A stretch of DNA of 64,000 bases from Ottelia alismoides (GCA_037367405.1 JAZKJV010010615.1:493652-557651), one strand, 5' to 3'. Counted from the first letter of the stretch, positions 35,587-49,264 are shown. Notes: a model not told the origin generated them from the sequence alone. Translations and numbers: made by a program.

Positions 35587-38193
35587 TGATGAAACCCTGT
35601 TTCATGCTCTTATTCGCTAAAATTAATCCCCTATCTTAGACTACGTGTCAATAAAAACCAGACAAATTCCTGTAATTATCAAAGTCATTGAATAAATAAA
35701 AAATACAAAAAATGGGAAAATTAAAAATCGTAGTGTTTTTAACTTTAAAAATGCTCTCAAAAATATTTTCTATCTATGTTTGACCTCATATCCATTTTTA
35801 GTCAACATAAAACTTATAGATCTCATCGAGATCTACAACTTTCATGTTTTGAGCTTTTCCAAATTCGATCATTTTCCCCCTCATTTCTTAATTTCTTTGT
35901 CACAATAATCTGATAGGGCCACGTGGCACTTTCTGGTTATGCCACGCGGCCCATCTCCGCGGATGCCACGTGCCCTCCTCCCTCTGCCGTTCGATGGCCT
36001 CCTTCCCTCCAGATCGCATCCATCCGTTTCTGCCCAACCCTCCGATCAGTTCCCTCACCGCATCTCCGTCGTCCATCAACGCCTCCTTCTTAGCTCGCCA
36101 CGTGTCCAAACCTTAGCCACCCGATCCGTCCCCAATGCCTTCATCCCAGCTGCTCCTCTCCGCTGGATTATCAACCATTGGATCAAACCCAGATCAAATC
36201 CCATCCACCCTCTAGCACTCGCATCTCCCGTAGCCATGCGGCTCTTCCCTATGCCCTCTGATTCGACCTTAGAGATCTAATCTGGGCCCCTTATCAACAC
36301 TCCCCTTTCGGTCGTTGGATCGCGAGATCCAACGACAGGGAACCCATCTTCTTCCTCCAGCCTTTCTCTCTCCCACGTCTCCCATATCGCAAACCCGTCG
36401 TCCCCTTTCTTTTCCCCCATCTCTCCAGCATTTCGCTCATCATGCCCATTTCCCCACTATGTAGCCCCATCACCTGCCTTCCTCGCGAGCCTCATGGGTC
36501 ACCATAGAACCGCCCCTCGCTCCATAAGCTCCACGTAAGTCACTCCCCCCATCATCGGACCACCACCTTCATTCCTTAAATACTTCGCCTCCACCCCAAA
36601 TCATCTCCATCCACCTTCATGAGGGGAGAGGTCCAACCCTCCTCCTCCCTGTGATAGGGGGAGGAGCTAGGATCGAGCGATGAAGACCATCGTCCCCGGT
36701 GAGATGCACGGTCCACCGACCATGTTGCGGTCGCCTTCGTGCGCCGACAAGCTCCAAGGCCGGTTGACCTCGACGTACGATGACCCCCGAGCATCTACAA
36801 GGTGCTCAAACCCAGGCCCCCGCTACATAATTCACCAGGTAAGCTACTTCAATCTTCTTTGTATTTTTTCCTGACTTCTTCTAATTAATTTGGCCATTTC
36901 TGACTTCATCACCTTCTATGAGCCATCCTTTTTGCTCCGCCTCACTTCCACCATTCAAGCGCTACCCTTCGATCACCTTCTCTTTCGTCCACGATCCCAG
37001 ACCACTTCGACCCCCTCCTCCGAGTTCATCGGAGAAGTCCTCCGACCGCCGCTTTCTTCAGCCTATTGATGGCCGATCACCTCACTCACACTCATGTGCA
37101 CTACTCATCTGCATGCTTCGGCTATCAGGACTAATCTCTGCATGTGAATGCCCTCAATGAATGGAGCTCCATTGGAGTTGACTTCGCAAGACCCTGCTTC
37201 GGCGTGTGAGCATCGATGACCTTCTTCAGGGATTCAGGCGTCTTCACCAAGCTTCGATGATGACTAATGCGTCTTCAGATGGCTCCACAGCACAACAGAT
37301 CAGGAGGAAGATGGAGGAGGAGCTGCAGCCACTTCGTCGGAGGTCTGAACCCTCCGCCAGCAGGAGAAGAGGGAAGAAGTACAATAACTGTTGGATGGCT
37401 TTATCCCAACGCCAATCCAACGGTCCATAAGAGGACACGACGACGCCTTTGACATGCCACAACTACCATCCGATCTCTAGATCTGGCGGTCTTTGATCGT
37501 CCACGTGTCTCCACCGAAGGAGTTCTGAGTCTCAACACCTGACCCATGGGCTCGGGACTGTTGAGCCTCGTCCGATACCGACTCTAACGCCAAGCCTTGA
37601 CGAGCCTTGATCGAGCCGACGTGTCAACCAAACCTAGAGCCCCCGTGCTTGTCACACACACTCTAGGTAACTTGCAGGGAGGCCCGCCAACTCCTCCAAA
37701 TTGCATATAGGTCCATATCTCATGTGCGCCTATGGTATTTTGCACTCATACCCTTGCGAGTTTCAATAATTGCAAAATACCCCCGTGCGTATGGGTTATT
37801 TACAGGGAAGGTCCTGAACTTTATTTTATTTCAATTTTAGTCCATCCCAAACATGCTTGCTATTTATTTTTTATATTTTCTTTCATTTATGCCCTTATTT
37901 TCATTTATGAATATCTTGAGCATCGTATCTCAGATTCAATTGATTTCAGTTGCGTTTCGAAGATAGTTTCATTGTTTTCTTAATGGAATTTTAGACCTCT
38001 AATTATACACTCTGATTTTTGATGATTAAAGTCATTAACATAGTGTTTTTTGTTAAAGTAAAATATAATTCGATCGTTTGATTTAATTGTTAATTAAATT
38101 AAATGGTCTTTGATCGATCCAATTTAGTTCGACTGCAATGACATTAGAAGCGTCAATTCGACACTATTAATGGGCTAAATATAGGGTTTGTCA
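35587..38193 (+). repeat. element G 5' LTR
   Basis: TGATGAAACC...GTTTGTCA, 2607 bases. Palindromic module 35804-35848; TATA-like TTAAATAC near 36577; intron-like segment 36839-37143 whose acceptor is mutated (GCAT for GCAG). It has lost about 310 bases near 38062, present as 51391-51698 in the 3' LTR, including the U5 TTCGACCTTGGG signature. Confidence 0.88.
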
Positions 38194-38194
38194 A

Positions 38195-38212
38195 TGGCGC
38201 TGTTTTCGGGGA
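38195..38212 (+). other. primer binding site, element G
   Basis: TGGCGCTGTTTTCGGGGA, a decayed tRNA-Asp complement with three mismatches, two bases after the LTR. Confidence 0.75.
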
Positions 38213-41200
38213 CACGGTTCATCTTTTGTGTTTAGATTTTTATTTATTTAATTAACTATTAATCTTTTTTGTAGGTCTTGTGTTTTTCATGCATTTTATC
38301 ATTAAAAATTTCTTTCTTTTTGATCTAACGTTGGCTTTTGTGACAATGCTCTTGATGTTCAAGGAGGCGAGGAGCAGATGTTTCCCCGTTGTGAGGAGTC
38401 GCATTAGCAATTTTTGAAAAAAATCGAAGAAAGGAAAAAAAGGGGTGTTGTTTTGCATTTTATTTCTTTCATTTTAATAATCGTCTTTACAATGATCTTC
38501 GTTCGAAGACTCGCGCATGTAAATGAATGAAGTTCTTTGTGGTTGTGTGGGGATAGTCCCCACTTGAGTGTCGACCTTGGATCAGGCACACAACTCTTTG
38601 AGCTTGTTTCACTTTTTATTCTTTCGTGTCTGATCGTAGGTAGGGCACACTTTAATTCAAGACGCACACAACATCGCTTCACTTAAACAAATTTTAAAGT
38701 TGTTCTTCCCCTCTAATAGAAACATGTTAGGTGCGGATTTTTACCAACTTGCATACATATAATTTTGGTTTTCAACTCGATTCGAATTTTCACGAAATTT
38801 TGCTAAGGCACTGCATGTTTTCTTGCTTAGCCTAGATCATGGTTTTTATCGACTGCATGGCTTTTTATTGGCTCCCCCTCCTAGCTTGATCACCTAGGTT
38901 AATAGGAAATGAGAATGAGCAGTAGACGATGATTTCTTGATTTATGTGCTCACCTTAGAATCAGTGATAACCTTAAGCAAATAATTGGGATTGTTAATTG
39001 CAAGTCAACCTAAAATGGAGTAAAACCTTATTTTGGGAGAGCAACCCCCTTATATATGCAACATGATTTTCCTTGACATTTTTTTATCCCGCATAAATTA
39101 GAATGTTTTAATCCAATAAAATCAACAAGATAATTAACCAACACCTGTTGGATTCACGTGTGAGTTGGTAAATAAAAGGGTGTTGCTTGTTTGTTTGAGC
39201 CATAAGTGCTCCAAAAACCTCCCCTACACCTTAGATACTCCAATCATTTCTGCTCATCTGTATATCCATCCGATTTCTTCATTAACCTCAGGTCTATCCC
39301 AACATCAATTCTCCATTTTTATACTTAGGCTACTCTCAGTCTAAGTATAGGGGAGACCTGAGTCCCCGCGATTTTTCTACTCATCTCTCCTTGCTTGATA
39401 TTTAGGTTATTTCTAACCTAAGTATAGTGGGGCCCACTTAGTTCCCGTATATTCTTCTATATTTAAATGGACCTATGGCCTTATATCATCTAGTGCTATG
39501 TGGACATAGCAAAGTTTAAGTATGGGGGGTATACCGTATATACATTATACGTACTTTAGCTATATTTTGAAAAATTTTAAAAATTTAAAACTTTTTGGCT
39601 AAAGTATAATCTCTTGAACTAAGTGGACAAAATTGTTTTCAAGATATTTCTATCTTATGTTACATTATTTTCAAGAAAATTTTTTGAATATGATTTTCTT
39701 GTTTTGAAAAATCTTCTGAAAATGTTTGGAAAACCTTTATTTATGTGACATGGTTTGGAAAATTGTTTTATTTATTTAAAGGAAAGTTGAGTCTAACCTG
39801 TGTTCTAACCTTTAATCAAAATCCATAAAAAATGAAAAATTCAAAAGCCCTTTAAGAGTCAAATTGACTACTAAACCCAAATTAGTAGTCGTTCAGTGAG
39901 GGTTTGCCCTTAGCAGAGTGGGTGGTTTAGAGGATACCACGTAAGGCTCCGTCCTCAAGCAACGGACTCCAGCCTGTACTTACACCTATACTGGATGAAT
40001 GAAGATGTATCTACTCATTTGAGTTTAGGCAGTCTTGATGTCTCTTAAAGTTTTCAAAAAAATATAAAAAAAGTTGTTGAAGAAGTTGGATTAATTCCCC
40101 TACCTTTTCACATCCACTCAGGATAAAAAATGTTCAAGGAAACTTGGTTTATGAGGTCTTGAGATTTTAGGTTAACCAGCCTTAGCCATCAGGGTCTTAG
40201 ACTTAATCATCCACATTTCCCTTGGTTTCTAGATTTGCCTGCTATATCACATGCTTAGTCTCCTACCTTAAGAATATGATCAGCACATCACATGCATGAC
40301 TACGGTTTCGATGAGATGAGTTGACATTTCACTTGAGGAACTGGGATGAGGGATTTGAGTCTGGACCTGATCTAATGGTGCTCGAGGATGGGATAAAATC
40401 TTTGAAAGCTTCATGAAACCTGAGTGTTAGCATTTTAGCCAGTATGAGAACTTGGTTCTTATACTAATCTCTTGACATTGACCTAAGTGACAGGGTGTGG
40501 AATAAATAAAAAGTGTTGATCAACGTGCACCAACTCTTACTAAAATCACTGGACCTAGCCAATAATATTACAAGCAATGTTGAAAATAAAGCTCTCATTC
40601 CACAAAGTCAATCATCAAAGAGCTTCCACCAAAGGCAAGCACTCCCAACCATTTTCAAAGCGTCCACTTGGACCACCGCTATTATGACCATGAGTCGGGC
40701 TTGCACCAAAAAAGGGCTATGCATTGTAAACACTACAAGTCTGGGTGTAGAAGGTATTATAGGTACTCAAAAAAGACACACCCCGGTGTATTCTCTAAAA
40801 ACAAGTGCAAACGACTCCAACTTCTCTTGACGGACACACTGATTAACACCAAAAATACGTGTTGCGTAATAAGGCACTAGAGAGAATCCTTGTTCCAATG
40901 AGAAGGAGAGAAGAAATGACACAATCGTAAATCCCTCCATCATCTGGCCTACCACCTACACTTCTAAGTCTGATAACTAAAGAGACAATGGATTGAACAT
41001 AATATTTGGTTTATTCCCTAGAGTTGACGATTAGGTCCTTAGGAGAATTTCTTGGACCAGGACCTTAGGTGATGTTTTGCCTCTACTCTCAAGAACACAG
41101 TCAACACAAATGTCATATCCTTAGTTGATATGTATACAAAAGAGAGTCTGGAAAAGTAGAGGAATTGGAGGCCTCTTGATTAAGGCTGGGTTGAACTCTG

Positions 41201-41313
41201 AGATTTTGGATCTCTAAATTGAGAAGACTTGATCATATCAGATCCTGTACGCACATGCACCAGGGGGTTAATCCAGCTCATTCATTTTTTAATGCTCGAG
41301 ATGAGCATAGTTT
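38213..41313 (+). other. element G internal region, non-coding
   Basis: No intact gene. Three hairpin plus polypurine modules lie at 39320-39355, 39398-39433 and 39493-39530. A remnant of the small F ORF lies at 40513-40830 (see 34546-34818). The pre-tract hairpin ATGCTCGAGATGAGCAT is at about 41292-41308. Confidence 0.65.
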
Positions 41314-41326
41314 AAGTATAGTGGGT
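41314..41326 (+). other. polypurine tract, element G
   Basis: AAGTATAGTGGGT before the 3' LTR start TGATGAAACC; one base interrupts the G run. Confidence 0.75.
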
Positions 41327-42035
41327 TGATGAAACCTTGTTTCATGCTCTTAATTCGCTGAAATTAACTCCCTAGCTTAGACTAAGTGTCAATAAAAACA
41401 AGACAAATCCCTGTAATTATCAGAGTCATTGAATAAATAAAAAATACAAAAAATGGGAAAATTAAAAATCATAGTGTTTTAACTTTAAAAACACTTTAAA
41501 AAATATTTTCTATCTGTGTTTGACCTCATCTCCATTTTTTGTCGACATGAAACTTGTAGATCTCATCGAGATCTACAACTTTCATGTTTTGAGTTTTTCC
41601 AAATTCGGTCATTTTCCCCTCATTTCTTCATTTCTTTGTCGCAATAATCTGATTGGGCCACGTGGCATTTCTGGTTGCGCCACACGACCCATCTCTGCGC
41701 ATGCCACGCACCCTCCTCCCTCTGCCGTCCGATGACCTTCTTCCCTCCAAATCACATCCATCCGTTTCTGCCCTTATCTCAACCCTTCGATCAATGCCCT
41801 CACCACATCTCCATCATCCATCAACGCCTCCTTCTCAGCTCACCACGTGTCCAAATCTTAGCCACCCGATCCATCCCCAATGCCTTCATTCCAACCACTC
41901 CTCTTCGCTGGATTATCAACCATCCGATTAAACCCAAATCAAATCCCATCCACCCGCTAGCGTCCGCATCTCCCATCGCCATGTGGCTCTTCCCTATGAC
42001 CTCCGAGTCGACCTCAGAGATCTAATCTGGGCCCC
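41327..42035 (+). repeat. element G 3' LTR, part 1
   Basis: Matches 35587-36295. Palindromic module 41545-41587. Cut by element B within the phrase 'ggccccttatca'. Confidence 0.88.
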
Positions 42036-43563
42036 TCATGATTACATGATATGATGTGATAATAGACTCAAATTATGTGGAATACAATATCAATTCATAG
42101 GTTACAATCTCTAAAATTCACATAATATATGTCTACATTATTCCATGCACATAAGCGTATACAATCATTAATGAATGAAGGAAACATCTGATAAAATATT
42201 ATCATCATTAATCAGATTTATCAGAAGGAACTGATTACACTCATAGATCACTAATTTAATCAACATATCGACTTGGCTATACAAAAACATCTCTAACATT
42301 TTGTTGGAAAGAAATGGGGGAGGGGGGGTTAATGTAAAACTTCCATTCATTATTCCCACGTGCCATGAGCCCCAGCTCATGCACACTCTTAAATTTATCT
42401 CTCCCCTTCTCAAGCACACTCGCCATCCACACCTCATCCTTTCCCATGCAAAAATTAATTCTTCATGCATTAATAATGATCTTTTGTCTTTATTTGCATG
42501 GGATGTCTCCCTTTATTTCCATCTATAAAAATGAGGAACTCACACCATTCCCTTCTCCCTGATTCTCTTCTCTCTCACACTCCTCTTCATGCACGCACCC
42601 TCTCCCTCCCTCCCTCTCTCTCTCTATCCCATTTTCATGCTTGCACAACCCCCTTCTCTCTCGTTTATTTTCTTGCACGCACTCTTCTCTTGCCTCCTAC
42701 TCTCTCTCATCTATTTTCTCTTGCAGGTACAACAACTCTCCCTTGCATTCTTGAAGACATAGGCTCCTCTAGCGCACCAGTCCTCCTCCTCGGGTGCGCC
42801 CAGCTACAACAGCCACTGTTCTCCTCCTCGCGGGTGCGAGGATGCTCTCCAACTTGCAGCCACCACGCACCGGCGTTCGTCCAGCAACTGGCATACGCAC
42901 AACCAACTGTAGCATGTTATCTTCTAGCGACCAACAACATCCCGTCACTTGTGCGATAGCAATTTTTTTGTGCGGTGTTCCTCTCCCATATAGCAGCTCG
43001 CACGTCCGTGATAGTCGCCGTCGCCATCGTCATCTGGATAGAGAAGTATTTCCTTTCTTATTTTTATATCTCTCATGCATTTTGTTATATTAGTTGCTCT
43101 TGTTTAAGATGGAAAAACTTGTTTGGTAATGTCTTTTATTTACTATAATTTGTTTCTAATATACATTACAACTCTCAAATATTTTATTACACCTTGAAAT
43201 GTTGCAAGTAATCCTCAATTCATCCTTATTAAGTTGCGAGTTAAACCTCATTTCTTCACTTAGTTGCAGTCACATCCATATTTAGTCAATCTGAGCTCTT
43301 GGAAATACTTTCTTCGTAGATCGCAATTTTCCATCATCTGTCTTTCGTCGCAAAGGATCTAAGATTTGATTTAAGTTTGAAAGAAGAACAAATATCGCAA
43401 ATTTGCTTGGTCCCCGTGGATTCGATCATCTACTTGCCGCATACTTTTTGCATACTTTCATCGTGCTCGTAGTTATAATATTATTTGTTTGATTCCGATT
43501 TATCGTGGGAAAACAACGACTTGATTAAATCATCATTTTAAACCGCGAAAAATCGTGTCAATA
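42036..43563 (+). repeat. element B 5' LTR
   Basis: Starts TCATGATTACATG (TG of the canonical end changed to TC) and ends TGTCAATA. TATA box TATAAAAA at 42524-42531, followed by a pyrimidine-rich leader (42594-42720). ORFs inside are open low-complexity sequence. Confidence 0.9.
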
Positions 43564-43566
43564 TTT

Positions 43567-43584
43567 TAGCACCGTTGCCGGGGA
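43567..43584 (+). other. primer binding site, element B (decayed)
   Basis: TAGCACCGTTGCCGGGGA: two G-to-A changes from the tRNA-Asp complement, both consistent with deamination of C on the other strand. Confidence 0.85.
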
Positions 43585-44388
43585 CTAGGCAACATTTGTA
43601 ATTTTTCTTCTTCATTTTAACTTAGTTTCAATTATCTAATCCGCGCATTTTCTTGTTTTGTAAGTACTTAGGCTTCAAAAAGAAAAAAATCATTTGTCTT
43701 CCATGCATTTTTCGCAAACTTGTAATTTGTAATAATTTCTTCCCCCCTTCTCGGAATAGCTCGCCATCAGCAGGACAAAACATTACGGATTAGCGCCAGA
43801 AGTGCAGGCACTGTGAGTCCCTCTTTCTCTTAGGTTTTTAAAATCTCCTGCATTTGTTTGTGCTCCGAACATAAATCGAAAAAAATTATTAAAAAATACT
43901 TCTTCCTTGCATCATCTCTGTGGTCTTCTCCCTCTGCTCACCTAAGAAGATCACCAAAACGTGCTTTATCACGCTAAAAAGATAGGTTTGAAAGGCCATT
44001 GCAGTGGCCCGAGCAGAAAGTGAGAAAACATTCTGAATGGTTGTTCTGATGCACTTGTATGACACAAAAATCATGAGCACATAGAACCCTTGGATAGAGA
44101 CAAAAATCCCTAGTGCTACGTGGGATTGCAGAGAGAAATCGTAACTCCTCGACGCGTTGGGCATAGATTCTTGTGGGAAGAGCAGATCTTCGATCTGAGT
44201 ACCGCACCCTGGATCCCCCAGCCGGATTAGGACATCGATTTCTCAAAATCTTTCACACCCACCTCATCTTTAAGGACTCTACTTTCTCTGAAAACTTTTG
44301 TTGAATCATTAAACTAAAATCGAAAATATAACCGCTTCCGCGGTAATTTTTGTGTGAGTTGGTGAATCAACAAATTGTCTGATGTATT

Positions 44389-45990
44389 GTGCTGTGTATG
44401 ATAGGCCTTAGGTTTATGAAAAATCCATTGCAACAATATTTAGATTATGACCTAGTCTGTAAATCCTTCCCGTCTCCTTCGACTGAGAAATCTGAAAATT
44501 CACTTAACCTAGGAGACATGAGAGCAGAGAAACCGAACCATGGACCTCATCTTCCAACAGCTACAACTTTTGAGAGAAGAGAATGCGAAAATCCGACATA
44601 CCATAGGTCCTCTCATCCGACCACCACCCATCAGCACACGTTATTTCTCTGCAGCAGAGGACACACTCCATTGGGTCCAAAATCACACCTAGCCCAAACA
44701 GCTGATTGAGCCCTTACTGACACAACCAACCTCAGTTGTGGGTTTTGATGCTTTGACCCAGGCCATTCAGCAACTAGCTGCAACACAACAAGAGTCCAAT
44801 CAAGCCAATACACTAAGTAAGAGACCTAACATACTTGAACGATCGTTCTTGGCCACTGCCAAGGAACATTTTAACTGTGAAGATGAGAGAATGGAATTGA
44901 AAATCAATGATAAAGATATTCCCGTGGATCATGTCACCCCTACTTTTGGTGACTCTGAAATTGAGGACTGTGGATGGATAGAGAACTGTGCTATTCTTAA
45001 TGATTTTGCCCCTATCCATCTTTCCAAAGACCCTCTGGAGGTTAGTCTGAACACCTTACAACTCACTCATAAGGACATGTCTCATCTAGACTCTGCCCTT
45101 GAAGCCCTACCATGTCCTCTCACTGGTCGGGAAATTTTTGAATTAGATGAAGCCTGGGAAACACTGAATACTGATCTCAAATTAACTTCAGCTCTGGGTA
45201 TGCCAAAGATGAAGACATGTTTTAATGATAGCATTGATCCTTCCTCAAACGATTTTGAAAGTTATGAACCTCGGTGTATTAATGATATCGATTGGTCTGA
45301 AACAAAAGTTGAAATTGAGGATGGCACTTATATTGAGTGGGACACAGAAGGAGATATACCATTTGATGTTGATTTCGGATGTGATTTTTCAATTAAGGAA
45401 AGTACAGATTTAGAGTTGGAATCTGTGGACGTATCAGACAATGAGTTGACTTCTTCAAGCACCAAAACTCCCTTCCAACCAACACATGATGATATGCTGA
45501 AGATTTTTTGTGATGACTCGTTCAAAGACGAACTTTCCAATTCCATTACCCCCACCACAAGGAAAGAAGATCAAAACAATTCAGTCGACGACTATATGGA
45601 TACATCTTCTAATACCGAGTCTGATCAGAGTGATTTTCTATTCTCTGATCCTTTTTGGGATGATACCAAGGAACTACTCAAAACAATCGAAGAAAATCAT
45701 CCATTAGCCAATATTCCCCCGCTCCTGGCCTTTGAATCTCCTAATCATATGTCTAGGAAAGAATCATCTTTGTGGCTCAAGAAGAGAACTGAAATGAAAT
45801 TCACAATAGATGCCACCGAGGATAGCCATGATGATTATTTGAGGGAAAATGATGATTTATCACAATATACAGAGGACCTCATGGAGGAATCAATTTTGAT
45901 CATATAGAGCTCGACTTCAATACATCATATCTGGTCCATGAGCCCTTCACCATTCCGCCCATTTCCCTCCCATCACATCCAATCCAAGAT
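44389..45990 (+). pseudogene. broken copy of the acidic ORF of element A
   Basis: Aligns with 6037-7659 over its whole length. Breaks: a two-base loss near 44537 (before GGACCTCATC) shifts the frame, a CAG-to-TAG stop falls near 44690, and a one-base loss near 45893 puts a premature stop after EESILI. Between 44738 and 45907 the frame is open for 389 codons and stays close to A, with in-frame indels only (for example two residues fewer near 45345). The function is unknown. The strongly acidic character is conserved. Confidence 0.85.
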
Positions 45991-47742
45991 CAAACTGATT
46001 TATCTCTCATTCCGATTCATCAACCAATTAATGTCTTCACCGTATTAATGAGAGCACACATTTATCAAATTCATCAACTGCACTCTCACATCTGGGTCAG
46101 GATATCCATATCATATCAAGAGTTTCATTTGGGTTTTCTGAATACAACTTCTGCACTCACACGCAACACTGGATACTCTTGATAAGCTGAATCGTCGAGT
46201 TGGGACGTTAAACCAACAATATTTGGTGGGTCCACTTTCATAGGTATCTTTTCCTTTCTTTGTATCCTTCTCTTTCCTCTTTTCATTAGATAAGTATGAG
46301 GGTCCACCTCCACACTTCACAAAAAGCACAAAAATACTTTTCACATCACTCACCCTTTCTTTTGGTCATCCTTTTACACATTGTCTTCACCATGAGGACA
46401 TAGTTTTTGATAAGTATATGGGGTGTGTCTGCATAGTTTTCAAAATTACATACTTTTCAAAAAAAATCTTCGAAAATTTTACAAAAGTTCCCCTAAAAAT
46501 ATTTTCAAAAAAAATAAGAAAACCACCAAAAATACATCCTTCCTAATTTTATCCCATCTTTTGAGAAATCAGCTCTTCATTGCATAGATCATAGACTGAG
46601 GTTGAGTTGACCTTAATCCATTTAAATTCATCAGAATTTCACTAGGCATGAGTTTTTAAACTTTCTTCAGGTCCATGTGGACTTTATTCTCTCAGTTCCT
46701 CTAACTCTACTGGTGAATGAACTTCTGTATCTAATTAGGTCACCTGAGCAACTAGTAGCGCTCTTAAACTCTTCAGTGGATATTAAGCAACTACACATTG
46801 CACTTACCTTGATTGAGTTTATTTTACGAGATACAATTACAATCTAGTTGAGGTGAGGAGTTGTCCTCTTGGTTGTGCCAATGCCTGAACCTTATCTATA
46901 GCTAATGAAGGAACTTGACTCAGGGGTAACATGATCTCTCTAGTGTAAGTATGTCAGCACCAAAGTCAATATTAAGCCGATACTACCTTTTGATGCCAAA
47001 TCCAAAATAAAAACACCACAAAAAGGCATATCACAATACAAATGCCAAAAACCACCAATCATGCAAAGATGTGCGAAGCAAAAGAAATGAACGAAGACCA
47101 CCAAATAACCCTTCTCCACCAAAAAGCCGTGGTAGCAGCCTAATGATGCTACCTAAATTCTTAAAAGAGGCCCAGGGTTATGCTCTACAAAAAGAAAGAA
47201 ATGAGAGCAGCAGACCAAAGCGGTCTACGGAAATCCCCGAAAGTTAAGTCCCATTTTCAAAGAATTATGACCTATTTTTTTATGCTGACATACTTGGGTG
47301 AAAAGAGAATATGCCTTAATTCAGATGAGGACTGAGGCTATATGTGTAGGGAATCATTCGGTACCTTGATAGATTGTGTTAGCTCGTTCTCTTGACTCAC
47401 GAAAGAAAAAACATTACTAACACTGTTTATATCCATTCAAAGTCAAAGAGAATACTTGTGTTCTTAGGGATGAGTTGACCTGATCGACCTTTTGAATCCA
47501 TGTCTGATTTTGTTGGAACTGAGAGCCTTTTGAAAATACAAAACTCAAGTCAAGTCGACTATTAGAGCAAATCATTAATCTATGGGTCAACTCTACTGAA
47601 TTTTGTGTATTTGTGTGGTTAGGATCTGAAAACTCAAGACTTTGTGGGTATGTCTGCTGTAAACCCTCACTCAACCTATCTTGGCTATTTCCATATCCTT
47701 CATTATAACTTATCTATTTCTTGCTCGGGACTAGCAAGATTT
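45991..47742 (+). other. 3' non-coding tail of element B
   Basis: Collinear with 7700-9426 of element A with a few short deletions. Polypurine-like copies lie near 46287 and 46415. Confidence 0.65.
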
Positions 47743-47755
47743 AAGTATGGGGGTG
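47743..47755 (+). other. polypurine tract, element B
   Basis: AAGTATGGGGGTG just before TGATGATTACATG; preceded by the TTGCTCGGGACTAGCAAG hairpin, as in A. Confidence 0.85.
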
Positions 47756-49259
47756 TGATGATTACATGATATGATGTGATAATAGGCTCAAATTATGTGG
47801 AATAAAATATCAATTCACAAACTCTAAAATTCACATAATATATGTCTACATTATTCCATGCACATAAGCGTATAAAATCTTCAATGAATCAAGGAAACAT
47901 CTGATAAAATATTATCATCATTAATCAGATTTATCAGAGAGAAATTGAGTACACTCATAGAGCACTAATTTAATCAACATATTGACTTGGCTCTACAAGA
48001 AACATCTCTTACATTTTGTTGGAAAGAAATGGGGAGAGGGGTTAATGTAAAACTTCCATTCATTATTCCCATGTGCCATGAGCCCCATCCCATGCACACT
48101 CTTAAATTTATCTCTACCCTTCCCAAGCACACTAGCCGTCCACACCTCATCCTTCCCCATGCAAAAATTAATTCTTCATGCATTAGTAATGATCTTTTGT
48201 CTTTATTTGCATGGGATGTCTCCCTTTATTTCCATCCATAAAATGAGGAACTCACGCCATTACCTTCTCCTCGATTCTCTTCTCTCTCGCACCCCTCTTC
48301 ATGCACGCACCCTCTCCCTCTCTCCCATTTTTCATGCTCGCACAACCCCCCTCTCTCGTCTATTTTCTTGCACGCACTCTTCTCTTGCCCCCTACTCTCT
48401 CTGATCTATTTTCTCTTGCATGTACAACAGCTCTCCCTTGCATTCTTGAAGACATAGGCGCCTCTAACGCTCCAATCCTCTTCCTCGGGTGCGCCCAACT
48501 ACAACAACCACTGTTCTCCTCCTTGCGGGTGCGAGAACGCTCTCCAACTTGCAGCCACCACGCACCGACGTTCGTCCAGCAACCGACATATGCGCAACCA
48601 ACTCTAGCGTGTTATCTTCTAGCGACCAACAACATCCCATCAATCGTGTGACGGCAATTTTTTTGTGCGGTGTTCCTCTCCCCATATAGCAGCTCGCGCG
48701 TCCGTGATAGTCGTCATCGCCATCGTCATCTGGATAGAGAAGCATTTCCTTTCTTATTTTTATATCTCTCATGCATTTTGTTATATTAGTTGCTCTTGTT
48801 TAAGATGGAAAAATTTGGTTGGTAATGTTTTTTATTTACTATAATTTGTTTCTAATATGCATTACAATTCTCAAATATTTTATTACATCTTAAAATGTTG
48901 CAAGTAATCCTCAATTCACCCTTATTAAGTTGCGAGTTAAACCTCATTCCTTCAATTAGTTGCACTCACATCCATATTTAGTCAATCTAAGCTCTTGGAA
49001 ATACTTTCTCTGTAGATCGCAATTTTCAATCATCTATCTTTCGTCGCAAAGGATCTAAGATTTGATTTAAGTTTGAAAGAAGAACAAATATCGTAAATTT
49101 GCTTGGTCCCTGTGGATTTGATCCTATACTTGCCGCATGCTTTTTGCATACTTTCATCGTGCTCGTTGTTGTAATATTATTTGTTTGATTCCGATTTATC
49201 GTGGGAAAACAACGACTTGATTAAATCATCATTTTAAACCGCGAAAAATTGTGTCAATA
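47756..49259 (+). repeat. element B 3' LTR
   Basis: Matches 42036-43563. The TATA position reads CATAAAATG at 48237, so this copy's promoter box is damaged. Ends TGTCAATA directly before GCCCC. Confidence 0.9.
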
Positions 49260-49264
49260 GCCCC

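Larger units (their letters stand above)
42036..49259 (+). mobile_element. element B: sister copy of element A, nested in the G 3' LTR
   Basis: 7224 bases: 5' LTR 42036-43563, decayed primer site 43567-43584, broken acidic ORF, 3' tail, polypurine tract 47743-47755 and 3' LTR 47756-49259. The target repeat GCCCC is exact at 42031-42035 and 49260-49264, and the uninterrupted site is seen in the G 5' LTR at about 36283-36295. Layout, tail and ORF match element A. Confidence 0.94.
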
